A stretch of 64,000 nt of DNA from Galdieria sulphuraria (GCF_000341285.1 NW_005178430.1:1-64000); one strand, 5' to 3'. Shown: positions 23,360 to 34,267, numbered from the stretch's first letter. Numbers and translations: made by a program. The notes: generated by a model not told the origin, from the letters alone.

Positions 23360-24464
23360 ATGGAAGAAACCAAGTCTGTTATAGAGGCTATAGTCAATGG
23401 CTCGGATAAGGTTCTTACTTTTAAAGAACTTAGTCTTAAGAACAGCATTCCTATACAAGAAGCAAAAAAGATATTGGAGCTGTACTGGGCAAAACAACCA
23501 GAAAGACTTCACGCAACGTAGGTGAAAACTAAGAGTTTCTTTTTGTAGGGTTAATAACTTTGAACATAGGTTTGTACATTCCGGAATAGACGAACAAGGA
23601 AATAGAAAATGGGTATTGACAAACAACGCGTCGTTCCAACTTCCTTCAATGAGGACGATTTCCAAGTCTATTTACAGTATTTCACGTCACAAAGTATCTG
23701 AACCTAGTTTAATATGTTCAGAAGATTTCCAGAATGATAGAATTTTGACTCTTTGTCCTGCTGAACAGAAGAATGTGTTGAGAGACAACCGTTTCGCTTC
23801 GATCAGATGTAACCAAGTGAAACACTCTTATTGGTCTTTGATGGAAGAACAAGACTGCTCCAAAGGTGGTTTGGACCTAATTGAAGATGGTATGGAAGCT
23901 GATGATGGTGCTTTAAATAATTGGGAACAACCAAAAGTAGGTGAAGGAGACGCCAAGAAGGAAGGGACCGAGAGATGGGGCCAAGAAGAAGTCGTAGATG
24001 AAGAAGAAGCCCAAATTACAAGAAGAAGAAGAAAAAGGAGGAACTCACCGATTGTAGAAGATGGTCCCATAAAAGTTGTTGAGGAGGAGGAGGAATCGTC
24101 ACACCCCAACAACTCTAGACAGAGTAGTCAGGAGAAGGAGAATACTGGGACTGTGGAAGCATTTTGTCGAAAGAATACGACAATTGTTGCTCCAAGTAAG
24201 AAAAGTGTGAGAACTATTTTGGACTCTAACGGTTATTGGGTCACACAAGTAGAAGAAGAACCCTTGAATGACACTGCTCCTTGTGTGAAACAAGAAGTAA
24301 AAAGTGAACCTTGTCAGGTAGGAGTTGAACAAAGTTATACATTTCAGTCAGAGAGACAAAACAACAAGGTTGTCAAGCAAGTTCCCAAGAGTTCTCAAGT
24401 GCAACAGGCATCACAAAAGTCTATCTCTTCTTTTTTCAAGAAAAATACCTTTACTAATCTATAG
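23360..24464 (+). CDS. POLD3: DNA polymerase delta subunit 3 (POLD3/Cdc27)
   Basis: This accessory subunit of replicative polymerase delta bridges the enzyme to PCNA. Exons are 23360-23517 and 23570-24464 (52-nt intron, 350 residues). The N-terminus has the family pattern (a VLTFKELSL stretch, EAKKILELYW helix, then LHATFVHSG), which matches the winged-helix region of p66/Cdc27. The middle and C-terminal parts are long, charged and low in complexity, with Glu-rich and Arg/Lys-rich patches. The extreme C-terminus carries a PCNA-interacting motif, QKSISSFF, followed by basic residues. An alternative 31-nt intron is also in frame but would disrupt the LHATF match, so the longer one is preferred. 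Confidence 0.8.
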
Positions 24465-24931
24465 AGGGTACTCAGAAGTATTCGTTCCACTTGACTTTAA
24501 ATAAAAGAAGCAACGTTGTTTTCTCTATTCATGGTTTGGAACGAAAAAGTATCATCAGTAATGAGGGCATATCTTTTCAGCAAGCCTCAACAGCTATGCC
24601 CATTTCTTCCTAAATTCACTTTGGGGAGGGAAGGAGGTACGCCTCCATTTCCCTCACACGGAGTGTCCAGGTAAACCAAGACAATGGTATCAAGGAATTC
24701 TTTAAAGGATCTCTCTTAAGATGCCGTGTCCTATGGACAAAACAGCTGTCCCTCCTCAAATTTGTTATCGTGTTTGTTCTGGAAACTTGAAAATCAACAG
24801 AAATCATACAAATTCGAACGTGGGTGAGATTCAATCCGGAAAAGAGGCCTTGAGACACACACTACGACAGCACGTGCCATTTATCTTCCACTGAGCACAG
24901 TTGTGTTGTCGTTCTTCCCCAGGCCTGATAA
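24465..24931. promoter_or_regulatory. Leader/promoter region of the MYB gene, with a G-box and a hairpin
   Basis: No gene is seen in these 467 bases. A perfect CACGTG G-box lies at 24871-24876, about 56 bp before the MYB start codon. Near 24634-24665 an imperfect inverted repeat (GGAGG-TACG-CCTCC flanked by GGGAA and TTTCCC) could fold into a hairpin. G-boxes commonly bind bZIP or bHLH factors and are frequent in light-regulated genes; regulation here is an inference. Confidence 0.4.
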
Positions 24932-26314
24932 ATGACTGAAAGAATAGATAAAAGTAGAAGAAAGAAATATGTGTTGACAAAGAAAAGGGAATACTGGACT
25001 GATGAGGAACATAACCGCTTCCTTGTTGGGTTGGAACAATATGGCCGAAACTGGAAAGCCATTGAAAAAGTAGTGCAAACTAAAACGGCAGTGCAAGTAA
25101 GGTCCCACGCGCAGAAATACTTTATTCGCTTGGCAAAAAACAAAACATATGAAAATCAAACGAGCGAAGAAAGGGACTCGTCTACTTCACAAACAGCCAG
25201 TAGTGGAGTGCCTTCTATGGAGCGTGGGTTTGCTTCAAAATTTAGCAATGAAGGAGCTGTGCAAGAGACGAATAATACAATTACTCGTTCCCACTGGTCT
25301 GATCCTTCCGAAGCCATGGTTGGCTACTCACAAGGAAAAACAGACAACCAACAGCTTGCAGCTAGCGGCTTGCAATCGTTGGCCGTTCCAGCAGCAAATG
25401 GTTTGACCCTTTGCAATTATTCTTTAGACAGGCAACCAGAAAACGCGGCTTGGAACCCTAATATGGTACCCGGTTATCCAGCGTTGAGTAGATATCCTTA
25501 TTATCCTATGGAAACTACTTGTAATAGAATAGGGAGCACTGGATATCCATCATTATTCAATGGAGTATATTTATCAACGGTAGATTATCAAGTGGCTTCC
25601 AATTTGGCTTGTACACTACCTTCTCATGTGCCTTACAATTATTCCCAAAGTGGATGTCCACAAAACCTTCATTATGGTGTGGGGGGACCTGAGAATCCTT
25701 ATCATTCCTCATCTGCACAAATATCCTCTCGTTTGGACAATGAAAAGAGAAAGGGCCATGAGGCTACAGTAAAACAACAACAACAAGAAGAAAGCAAGTT
25801 GCCAAGTTTTTCTGAACTAGTGGCCTGTTGTGGTGTCGAACGTGACTTGGAACATTGCCAGTATCAAAGTTCATCTGTAACTCATGAAGTGGACCTATCT
25901 TCTTTGCAACCCACTTGTTCTGTTGCTTCGGCTATGGGCATTCAATCTCCTTATGATTTGGAGAGTTGCAATAGAAATATATCGCCTGTCAGAAACTGTA
26001 CATATGGTTTTGGGTCGACACAAAATAGACCTGTTGACTTTCCCAATTCTTCGTTAACTAGTTTGAACAAAGTAGGAAACTTTGTAGGAGAGTGTTCTGA
26101 AAGGTTCAATGTGTCAAATCAGCAAGCTCAGATGATGTCCAATGCAGGCAGTCTGACGTGCTTTTCTTTCTCACCGTTTGAATCCGCAGACCGCTCAAGC
26201 CATGAAGCATTATCTTATGGGAATGTTCATTCGCAAAACATAGAGTATCATAAAGAGTCCTTTTCAAAGAGGACTTATCCAGACTCTGTGCAGGCGGTAA
26301 TTGTGGGTCAATGA
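24932..26314 (+). CDS. SHAQKYF-class single-MYB transcription factor
   Basis: Single-exon gene of 460 residues. Residues about 18-66 form one MYB repeat: [20 protein letters not shown], then NWKAIEKVV, then [11 protein letters not shown]. The SHAQKYF signature defines the plant CCA1/LHY/Reveille and related MYB1R class of DNA-binding proteins. The rest is Ser/Asn/Gln/Tyr-rich and apparently disordered, as is typical for activation or repression regions. It acts in the nucleus. Plant members run the circadian clock or light and stress responses; the role here is unknown. The closest plant group cannot be decided without alignment. A G-box lies in its promoter. Confidence 0.9.
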   Translation: MTERIDKSRRKKYVLTKKREYWTDEEHNRFLVGLEQYGRNWKAIEKVVQTKTAVQVRSHAQKYFIRLAKNKTYENQTSEERDSSTSQTASSGVPSMERGFASKFSNEGAVQETNNTITRSHWSDPSEAMVGYSQGKTDNQQLAASGLQSLAVPAANGLTLCNYSLDRQPENAAWNPNMVPGYPALSRYPYYPMETTCNRIGSTGYPSLFNGVYLSTVDYQVASNLACTLPSHVPYNYSQSGCPQNLHYGVGGPENPYHSSSAQISSRLDNEKRKGHEATVKQQQQEESKLPSFSELVACCGVERDLEHCQYQSSSVTHEVDLSSLQPTCSVASAMGIQSPYDLESCNRNISPVRNCTYGFGSTQNRPVDFPNSSLTSLNKVGNFVGECSERFNVSNQQAQMMSNAGSLTCFSFSPFESADRSSHEALSYGNVHSQNIEYHKESFSKRTYPDSVQAVIVGQ

Positions 26315-26634
26315 AGTCTTTATTTTTGTTTATTTTCCAATTGGTGACTTTTATATTATGTCTTTTTCAAACAGTTTTGGTGTTAATGGAAACAGAGCTC
26401 GAAGAATGACGGATGATTCTGTGAGTCTCTGTTACTTTATTTGGTTTTCTATATTCAACTGAAAAAGTATATGCAAGAGGGTTTTTGAATAAAAGAATTG
26501 TCAACTTTTTTTTTATAGATGACTTGAAACTCTTTTGTTCTGTCAACCAATATTTTTTTGTTTTATGGATAACTTGGCAAGTGTCACTTCTAGTTATCTT
26601 CTTTTTCCTAACCCATGGCAAGTTACGGTATTAT

Positions 26635-26943
26635 CTAGTGTTCGAAAGGCGTCACTTCAATGTCCGTATAATCATCAGTTCCAAACGTCAGATATAGAGT
26701 TTCTCCGTTAACGATTTCTTCTTCTTGTATTGACTTTTCCAGTCGATGGAAGCCTCCTCGACTCGTCGCCTTCCAGTCTTGTTCTTGCGTTGTTGTTGTT
26801 GTTTCTATTTTCTTCCACAGTTCGATGTTTTCAACAGGAATATCGGATAGCTTGGATACTTCTGTCTTGATAACCGAAACACTGTCACTCAATTCACAAA
26901 AAATAAAATAGATTTTCTTTTGTCTCTTTACTTTTACATACAT
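26635..26943 (-). CDS. ELOB: Elongin-B-like ubiquitin-fold protein
   Basis: 102 residues, single exon, ATG at 26943. The beginning (MYVKVKRQKKIYFIF) and a helix (VSVIKTEVSKL) match the ubiquitin-like fold of Elongin B (M-x-V-x-x-x-R-x-K-x-x-I-F). The end (LYLTFGTDDYTDIEVTPFE) closely follows the typical Elongin B ending LAFRADDTFEALCIEPF. A Thr-rich insertion (TTTTTQ) lies in the loop that usually reads LYKDDQLL. Elongin B pairs with Elongin C in cullin-RING ubiquitin ligases and in elongation factor SIII. The start codon lies 44 bp from that of the divergent SEC22 gene. Confidence 0.7.
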   Translation of the reverse strand: MYVKVKRQKKIYFIFCELSDSVSVIKTEVSKLSDIPVENIELWKKIETTTTTQEQDWKATSRGGFHRLEKSIQEEEIVNGETLYLTFGTDDYTDIEVTPFEH

Positions 26944-26987
26944 TTTTCCTTTTCTGGGAATTGTGATTCTTATCTAGACTCCACCAT

Positions 26988-27748
26988 ATGCCCAAGTTTA
27001 CACTTATATCTCGTCAAAGTGATGCGTTACCTTTGGCAGAAAGTATGATTGAAGAAAACGAACCATATGGAGATGAACTGGGAGATTACAAAAAACAAGC
27101 AAAAACAATAGTTCGACAACTTTCCAAGTCAGTCTCACCAGAGTCTATGATGACCATCGACTGTGGTTACTTCGTTTATCACTATATATTAGTAGATGGA
27201 GTGATTTATCTCACTTTTACTGAAAAAGCTTATCCAAGAAGATTAGCTTTTGACTTTTTGGATGAAATATCTAAAGAGTTTCGAACCATATACGGTTCTC
27301 AAGTGGCTACGGCTACAAGACCTTATGAATTTATTCGTTTTGGTAGGTAAACCTTGGTATCAACTCCATATTCAACTAAAATAAGGACAAAAGATAGTTT
27401 TCTACAAAAGACCAAAAAACTGTATGAAAACACGAGAACACAACGAAACATCACCAAACTTCAACAAGAACTAAAGGACGTCCAACATATCATGACGAAA
27501 AACATTCACCAAGTTTTGGAAAGAGGAGAAAAACTCGAGAGTATGAAACTTTTATCGATTGTCATGGCGATGTCTTGAGCGCTAAAACTTTATTAGATAT
27601 CTCATTTCTTTCTTCCAGACTCGTATCTGAATCGAAAAGATACGTAAAAAAGACAGCATATATGCATCAAATGCTAACTTATAGGCAATACGGTTCAGTA
27701 GCTGTCGTGCTTCTCATAGTTTTGGTCCTCTTCTGGTTCTTCAACTAG
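26988..27748 (+). CDS. SEC22: SEC22-type longin R-SNARE
   Basis: SEC22 is the R-SNARE that fuses vesicles between the ER and Golgi. Exons are 26988-27346, 27386-27540 and 27597-27748 (introns 39 and 56 nt, 221 residues). Residues 1-120 form the longin domain (LISRQSDALPLAESM; FVYHYILVDGVIYL; RPYEFIRFG). The SNARE coil follows (LQQELKDVQHIMTKNIHQVL, then ERGEKLENISFLSSR), with the zero-layer Arg in the ERGEKL stretch. The chain ends in a hydrophobic anchor (VAVVLLIVLVLFWFF) and Asn. The third-exon acceptor was chosen because only it keeps the heptad spacing of the coil. The stop overlaps the convergent RFC gene by 8 nt. Confidence 0.93.
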
Positions 27749-28706
27749 TAGTCGATTCAGAAACTTCCGAGAGAAAAGATGTCAATGCTGTCAGTTGTAT
27801 TAAACTGGCACAACCTTCCATAATTTTCATGTGCGTCTTCCCTACAATTTTCATAACTTCAAGACGTAAATGTTCGTTCATTTCATGACTGCGAGCAACT
27901 CGGAAAAGTGTCTGTACAATGTCCAAAGCGGAGTAGCCTTTGTTCCATAAAGAACATAAGATTTCATTCGACTTGGTCACATTTTGTTCAAGTGCACTCT
28001 CCAAAATCTGTTTCACCAAGTTCGGATGCGGTTGATCACAAACCTTAAATACATTCTCTTGAGAAAGCTTTCCAAAACCACAAACAGTTGCTTGAGCATT
28101 GTTGAGTGCATTGCGCATATCACCATCTGCAGTAAACAAAATAGCCTCCAAACCTGAGTTTTCCCATTCAACATTTTCTAGTCTCAAAACCTGTTCCAGT
28201 CTCTCGGCAATTTCACTATCTTCCAGTCTTCTCAACCTAACAACAGCGCATCTGGATTGTATAGGCTCTATAATTTTCGAAGGAGTATTACAAGCTAACG
28301 CAAAACGGGTAGTTGTCGCATATATCTCCATAGTCCTTCGAAGTGCTTGTTGAGCGCCTTCCGTCATTGAATCCGCTTCATCCAATATGACAATCTTGTG
28401 TTTTCCACTAGGCAAACTCATCTTTTGTTGAGCAAATGTTTTGACTTTGGATCTTATCACGTCAATTCCTCGATCGTCCGAAGCGTTTAGTTCTAGAACA
28501 GCTTGTGAGAACCATTCCTCTCCAAGTAGTTGCCTTGCTAAACACAATATCATAGTTGTCTTCCCACAACCAGGAGGACCTGACAGTAGCAAATGAGGTA
28601 GACTTCCCCCGTGCACTACAGCTTGAAGCCTCGATACCACTTGGGGATTGCCAACAACTTCATCCAAGGTCTTGGGTCTATATTTTTCAACCCAAGGCTC
28701 CTGCAT
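27741..28706 (-). CDS. RFC2: Replication factor C subunit (human RFC2 / yeast Rfc4 type)
   Basis: Single exon, 321 residues. RFC loads the PCNA clamp at primer ends. The protein begins with the RFC box PWVEKYRPKTLDEVVGN. The Walker A is SGPPGCGKTTM, Walker B VILDEADSM, and the SRC arginine-finger motif occurs as IQSRCAVVR. Other family blocks are ELNASDDRGIDVIR, LRRTMEIYATTTRFALACN and the C-terminal ENVFKVCDQPHPNLVKQ. The latter is characteristic of the human RFC2/yeast Rfc4 subunit rather than RFC3, 4 or 5. It is nuclear. The gene is convergent with, and overlaps, SEC22. Confidence 0.95.
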   Translation of the reverse strand: MQEPWVEKYRPKTLDEVVGNPQVVSRLQAVVHGGSLPHLLLSGPPGCGKTTMILCLARQLLGEEWFSQAVLELNASDDRGIDVIRSKVKTFAQQKMSLPSGKHKIVILDEADSMTEGAQQALRRTMEIYATTTRFALACNTPSKIIEPIQSRCAVVRLRRLEDSEIAERLEQVLRLENVEWENSGLEAILFTADGDMRNALNNAQATVCGFGKLSQENVFKVCDQPHPNLVKQILESALEQNVTKSNEILCSLWNKGYSALDIVQTLFRVARSHEMNEHLRLEVMKIVGKTHMKIMEGCASLIQLTALTSFLSEVSESTTS

Positions 28707-28805
28707 CCTTCTCTCTTAGCCTTGTTTGTAGTAACAACCAGCCAAAAATGGCGCTAATTCTCTTTTTTTTTTTTTAATTACAGAATTGAAATCACAGTTG
28801 TCATT

Positions 28806-28868
28806 ATGGAAAGCTTTGAAATTGAAGAATACCAAGTTGCCATGTCGGAGCCACATTACCTTACTTGA
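28806..28868 (+). promoter_or_regulatory. Possible upstream ORF of the ACT-PH-kinase gene
   Basis: An ATG at 28806 opens a 20-codon frame whose stop TGA shares its last base with the presumed main start codon (TGATG at 28866-28870). Such overlapping stop/start arrangements can allow termination-reinitiation and reduce translation of the main frame. Whether the 5' end of the mRNA includes this frame is unknown. Confidence 0.3.
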
Positions 28869-31588
28869 TGACGGTAATGAAGGCACAGTCTACCAAAGAT
28901 TCTTCCAACTCAAGTAATTCTACATTTGCTCCTGTTTTTGAGGCTAGGAATAGGGATGCTTTTACTGCAGAAGAACAAAAGTTGTTGGACACAGTGGGGG
29001 TTCATGAAGCAGTTGCAGGTCAAGCAACGCAGTTAACTAGGAAGTCGGTTCCGTCTCACTTTTTAAACCATGTACCTACAGAAGTGACCTTGAGGCACTA
29101 CCAGTTATGGAGAGAATACATCAGTTCCAAGAAACCAGTCATAGACATTCAGGTAGACCCCGTCTTTGGCTCTTACGAACTTACTATGATTGGAAGTGAA
29201 AGACGAGGAATCTTAGCGGACCTAACAGAAACTCTCAAGTCAGAAGGTCTAGACGTTATTTCTGCGAAGATATTTTCCTTACCTAACCACTCTGTGATGG
29301 ATATCTTTCGGTTCGATGACCACGAAGGAATTTTGGCAGATGAGGAGAAAGCCAGTCGGTTGCATCAAAAACTTTGGAATGTGGTCTCTCCAGAACTCCA
29401 AGAGGAGACTGGACATAATATAGCAAACGCTGAAATTTCTTCGCGTCATACAACTTCAGAACCTAGTTCCTCCCCCTCCTCCTCGCTTGTATTGCAGTCT
29501 GCTGATATGAGTGAGAAGATAAAACAATTAGACTCGGACGTCTCAAAAAATCCTTCTCTACTTGCTGAACAACTTCATCGGCAGTCCGGAGACTTGATTG
29601 CCTTTGAAAGACAAGATATGGACTCATCAGTGAATGAAAAAGAGAGTCATCATTTGGGTGGGCAGTCCTTTGAACCAGTTAGAGAAACAGACACTTTATC
29701 ATTTCCATTCAACGAGTATTTTTTACATACTTCAAGAAGACATTCGATTGAAATCATGGAGAGCGTTGCATCTTGGAATAGTGCTCCAAGGACTCCCGTA
29801 TCGAATGGCAAAAAGTTAACCAAATCCCTTTTAAAGTCTTTTTCCAATCTAGCTATGGTTGATTTAGAAACAGGAAAAGAAGAACTATCTAATGACCGTA
29901 TGAAATTAGATACTGAAACACGTTCCAACATGAAAATGTTACAAGTTGGTGAAGCTTTGTATTTCTTGACTCATTTTTCCAACAACGTGACTCCCATGAA
30001 GACTATTTTTCGTGTTTCTAAGGATGGAAGATATCTCAAGGCAAGTGGAATATTATATTTTCATCTTTTTGGCTAAAATATTCTGTAGTGGAATAGCAAT
30101 ACCCAGTCTCTCCCTTTTGTAGATATGTTGAGTATAGAGTATGACTTGTATTTGATTGATATTCATAATCGACTATGGGATGAGTATCCTCCTTGGTTGT
30201 GGTTTAGTATCCATGCCAAGACAATATCGTTATTTATTGCTACCGTATCTGAAGAACAACTGGATAGGTGGTTCTTAGGAATCCAGTCTCTTCTACCTGA
30301 TATTCGTACAGAGAAGTATTTAACTAAACGTGATTTATTGTTGAAACGATTGAAAGCAAAGTGTCGTCATAAGGCTCATCGTAAAGGACTTACATTATTT
30401 CGACATGTCCTGAATACTGTCAAATATATCGGCAACATTATATATAGCCATGCTTCCACTATTCATCAAATAGAAGAAGCAAAGTATCATTCAGATTCCA
30501 TCATGGAAGATTATTTGGAATGGAATCAAGGACAGACTATTGACATATTAAAAAGACAATTGGAAGCTGCTAATGAACAGATAGAACATCTCACCCGAGA
30601 ATTAGAATTATCTTCTTCAAGAGTGGCTATTTTGAAGAATAAGCTAAAGTTGGTACAACGCAGTTGGGAAGTGGATTTTGGTGAAATCAAAAAGTTGGAA
30701 AAGATTGGAAACGGTGCATATTCGGAACTTTTCAAGGCAGAATGGAGAGGTACTATTGTTGCTGTGAAATTAATGAAAGCACAAGAGACGTCCGAAGAAG
30801 TGTTACGTCAATTTCATGATGAAGTGAATACTCTTTCCAAGTTGAGGCATCCGAACATCGTTTTGTTTATGGGTGCTTGTGGAAGACCACCTAATGTCTC
30901 CATAATTACGGAGTTTTGTTTTGGAGGCAATGTATATAATGCTTTGAGAAAACCCTTTTGGAAAAAGTGGACTCACGTTGACTTGGTTTATCTTGCAAGA
31001 GATGCTGCGAGAGGAATCTTGTATCTACATTCCAATAAGATCATTCATCGAGATGTAAAGAGTCAAAACCTTCTTCTGGACAAACCCATTGAGACAGGTA
31101 GACCAACCATAAGAGTTGCTGACTTCGGTTTGAGTAGAACGCTCATTGGTGGTAGTAACTCGACCACTGGAATCATGACTAGTGAGACTGGCACTTATCG
31201 CTGGATGGCACCAGAAGTTATTCGTCATGAACATTATTCTGAAAAAGTAGATGTGTATTCCTTTGGAGTAACTTTATGGGAATTTTTTTCTTGTGAAGTT
31301 CCCTTTGCTCGACTGACACCTATTCAAGCAGCTTTTGCAGTAGCTGATAAAAACTTGAGACCAGATTTGACTATCAGTCGTTCAGGTCGACAATTTCAGA
31401 TACCTTTGGCATGGAAGTATCTTATTGAACGTTGTTGGGATGCGGAACCCATGAAGAGACCAAGTTTCGGAGATATTATTTGTGTGTTGAATGAAATGGA
31501 AGAAATGGAACCCAATCAACTTGCCAGTCATTGGAAAGGAATGGAAGAGTCATCATTGGAAAGGAATTCCCGTGCGACTATTTCATAA
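28868..31588 (+). CDS. ACT-PH-coiled-coil protein kinase (Raf/STY-like)
   Basis: Exons are 28868-30040 and 30089-31588 (890 residues). The 48-nt intron starts with GC (AAG|GCAAGT), a GC-AG intron. An ACT regulatory domain lies at about residues 95-170 (YELTMIGSERRGILADLT). A PH-like domain spans about 355-450: GEALYFLTHF, then TIFRVSKDGRYLKW across the splice site, LYLIDI, and the closing helix EEQLDRWFLGIQSLL with its Trp. A coiled coil follows (residues about 530-580). The kinase domain at about 590-860 has IGNGAYSELFKAEWRG, VAVKLMKA, IIHRDVKSQNLLLD, ADFGLSRT and WMAPEVI. Plant ACT-domain kinases such as STY8/17/46 phosphorylate transit peptides or act in signalling and lack a PH domain as far as I know. 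The substrate is unknown. Confidence 0.85.
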
Positions 31589-31646
31589 CCACGAAGAGAG
31601 AGCAGAATAAAACTATTTTCAAGGAGGAGAAGAACAACAACTTTTT

Positions 31647-32710
31647 TTACAAGTTGAACAACTGTTGGCATTGCTTGACAGTATCTTCAGGAGAAGTTAC
31701 CGAATGACCAATCTATCTCATATGAGTCGCAACTGATTATGTTTCTAATCTTTGCTCACCGTTCGGGCATCTTGAAAGATTTCATAATCATTACCGCCAA
31801 GAAATGTCTTATCTCCAAAGAAATGTATCACTGGAATATGTTTTACAAATGATAGACAATATGTTTTATCCCAACCACGTGGAAAAACATCAAAACTGAT
31901 TTGACCACCTATATCCAAGATAAGGCCTAACGACTTGTGTGATATACAAAAAAACATACCGATCGAAAACTGCAAATCATAACCCTCGAATCGTTCCTTC
32001 AAATAATCCACAAATCGACTTCGAATACTGTGAACCTGTAACCATCAGAATAAACAATATCCGATCAATAGAATTTGGCGTACCCGATCATACTTTTCAA
32101 ACTCTTCTCGTTCTTGTTGACTACAATTTCTACCGATGGGTGAAACGTTCAACATTCCTTTACGAAACTCCACAAATGTACCTCGCTTCAAAGGAATGTC
32201 CAAATCCTATATCTCTCATTACTCTACTTGAAATATCACAATCTACTCAGATCTCACCGCAATGTAGCGCAAGCAACAGTTGATTACGTTCTTCAGCTTT
32301 TCTTCGCCAAGATGTTTGGCCAAACTCTGAACGTGAATCAACTTGCCTTTCTCATAAGCCTATTCCATCAGTAATGGTAGTGAATCAATGAATTGCCTTA
32401 CGACAGCCTACCACGAGACCATTTTCGGAAAACACATAGTCAAAATCTTCCAAAATAGTGGGACCCAGTTGTTCTTCTTGTTTCACTAAATCAGAACCAC
32501 CGACTATTCCAGTGAATACTTCATCCCTCAATCTTCTTAAAAACTCCAACGTTTCATGACTTGCTTTCTACAACAGCAAAGAAAAAAGGATGGGGAGAAA
32601 CAGTAAGTTGACAACGTGGATGGTGAAGAACCAAGCAGTCTTACGCATCTAGATGGGGTTAAGGTACCGTCCACATCGAATAAAGCCAAGGTGTCTGTTC
32701 TTTTTGGCAT
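31647..32710 (-). CDS. PMM: Phosphomannomutase
   Basis: PMM converts mannose-6-phosphate to mannose-1-phosphate for GDP-mannose and glycan synthesis in the cytosol. Seven exons: 32645-32710, 32412-32567, 32258-32359, 32084-32206, 31960-32035, 31760-31908 and 31647-31712. Introns are 41-77 nt and the protein has 245 residues, as is usual for the family. The HAD nucleophile motif is [73 protein letters not shown] and [16 protein letters not shown] follow in order, ending in [17 protein letters not shown]. An in-frame ATG at 32728 would add six residues. Confidence 0.95.
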
Positions 32711-32824
32711 TCTTCTGATATGAGACATACAAAGTCTTGTAATGCGATATTGGGTATTCTTTATTCGATGAAAACAAAAATGACAACTTTTTCCTTTTTC
32801 CCAAGTCCACGATACAAAAGTCAT

Positions 32825-34267
32825 CTAAGAAGAGGTGATCAGCAATGGCGGGCTGAATTGTAGAATTTGACGATTCCGTTGAATGCTTCGTAGTTGCATG
32901 GCAATCCTATGTTGTTGGATTTCCTTGTGAGTTTGTATTTCTCTTCTTTGGAAAGGTGATAATAATAAATATCGATATACTTGATGAATTTGTACAAAAT
33001 AATGGCGAAATAATAGGGTGTGTTTCCAATGGATACGGTATTCATTGCCTTGAAGAGTTATTAAAAGGGCATGTTGGTGGTTGGGATGGAACAAAATAAA
33101 AGTACCGTCTCGAAAATGACAAGAAAGATAACCTCTTGTGTCCAACTTGAAATCACCCCAAGAGTCCAAACTTAACCATTCTTGTCTAGTTTTTTGAATC
33201 TTCCTACGAGGAGAAGAATAACGGATCAACGGTTGGCTCCAAAGTTTTTTGACTTGGTTTCTCCATCGCATGGATGTTTGAATGATAGCTTTCCATGAAT
33301 GATGAAATTGGGGAGGTATTCCACGAATACTGAAAATGAGATGATGTTCTTGTCCATTATCTAAAGAAAAGTATTCTACAATTCTACCACTATTGTTGAG
33401 TTGTAGTAACGCATCCAATCTTACATCCTTCCAAGCTATCACCGAGTCTTGCTGAATGACGTACCAGAAGAAAGCATCTTTATCGAATTGTACAAGTGGA
33501 ATGATTCGTTGGTCTAATTGATAACAGGTTTCCCCCTCTGTTGTATGCTGCACGACATGATCCAATGGAATGAGTTCATAAGTATGCTCATAAAAAGGCT
33601 CTTGTTGAATTATTGTCTCATCCAACATGTGACCAAAGTGATTGAGAACTAGGGATAAGGCTTCTCGAAAAATGAATGGGCACTGAGAGATTGGAAAAGT
33701 TTGTACAATCATATTATTATCCTCTCTCTCCAAGTTAGTAGTGGAGGATGGTAGGCGATATACATGTTGATGAACCCACCGTTCTAAATCATCTGAAATT
33801 TCTCTATTTTGTAGTTTCCTAGGAGATATACACATTTGCACCAACTGTTGGTGTCGAAAAAGAATCAAAGCAGCATCTCTGTCCAGAGAATAGAGGATAG
33901 TAGCCAATGGAGTCAGATTCACCGATAGATAGTCATTCAGTTGGAGATTACCAGGCCATGATATCTTCTTTATCATTTCTTGCCATTGAAAAATCTCGTA
34001 GTTACCCAACTGCGTATTGAACCATATAGGGTATTGAGTCCAATGATTTCGCAAAGGTACGGCTTGTTGGATGTAAGGTTTCCAATGACGTGGTGGACAG
34101 AAAATGCTTCCAAGCCATTCACTGGATGAGTTTCTGTTTCTCGATTGCTTTATCCAATAACGTTTTCCAGTTGGATGTATCACAAATATTGTTTTGTCGT
34201 TGAAAGAACATATAAAATATCCTTGTAAAGTCCAAGTGGCATGAATGAGCCGTGGATGGTTCGACAT
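32825..34267 (-). CDS. Unrecognised protein with two repeated beta-rich modules
   Basis: From the likely ATG at 34267 the protein has 480 residues; the frame is open 41 codons further upstream. Two similar segments, near the N- and C-termini, share a pattern of short strands. One reads QGYFICSFNDKTIFVIHP, the other RGYLSCHFRDGTFILFHP, each followed about ten residues later by GKRYWI or GNEYRI. This recalls polo-box-like or C5orf34-like proteins, in which such G-x-x-x-x-x-F-x-D-x-T-x-x-x-x-x-P modules occur, but I cannot assign it firmly. The middle is polar, without membrane segments. It lies about 100 bp upstream of PMM on the same strand. Confidence 0.6.
   Translation of the reverse strand: MSNHPRLIHATWTLQGYFICSFNDKTIFVIHPTGKRYWIKQSRNRNSSSEWLGSIFCPPRHWKPYIQQAVPLRNHWTQYPIWFNTQLGNYEIFQWQEMIKKISWPGNLQLNDYLSVNLTPLATILYSLDRDAALILFRHQQLVQMCISPRKLQNREISDDLERWVHQHVYRLPSSTTNLEREDNNMIVQTFPISQCPFIFREALSLVLNHFGHMLDETIIQQEPFYEHTYELIPLDHVVQHTTEGETCYQLDQRIIPLVQFDKDAFFWYVIQQDSVIAWKDVRLDALLQLNNSGRIVEYFSLDNGQEHHLIFSIRGIPPQFHHSWKAIIQTSMRWRNQVKKLWSQPLIRYSSPRRKIQKTRQEWLSLDSWGDFKLDTRGYLSCHFRDGTFILFHPNHQHALLITLQGNEYRIHWKHTLLFRHYFVQIHQVYRYLLLSPFQRREIQTHKEIQQHRIAMQLRSIQRNRQILQFSPPLLITSS

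Noticed and set aside
23518-23548. A 31-nt intron in POLD3
   Set aside because: In frame, but adds residues that interrupt the LHATF-V-x-SG match; the 52-nt alternative fits the family and normal intron size.
24634-24665. Inverted repeat as a terminator or structured RNA
   Set aside because: The stem is short and imperfect and lies in a leader region; kept only as a note in the MYB promoter entry.
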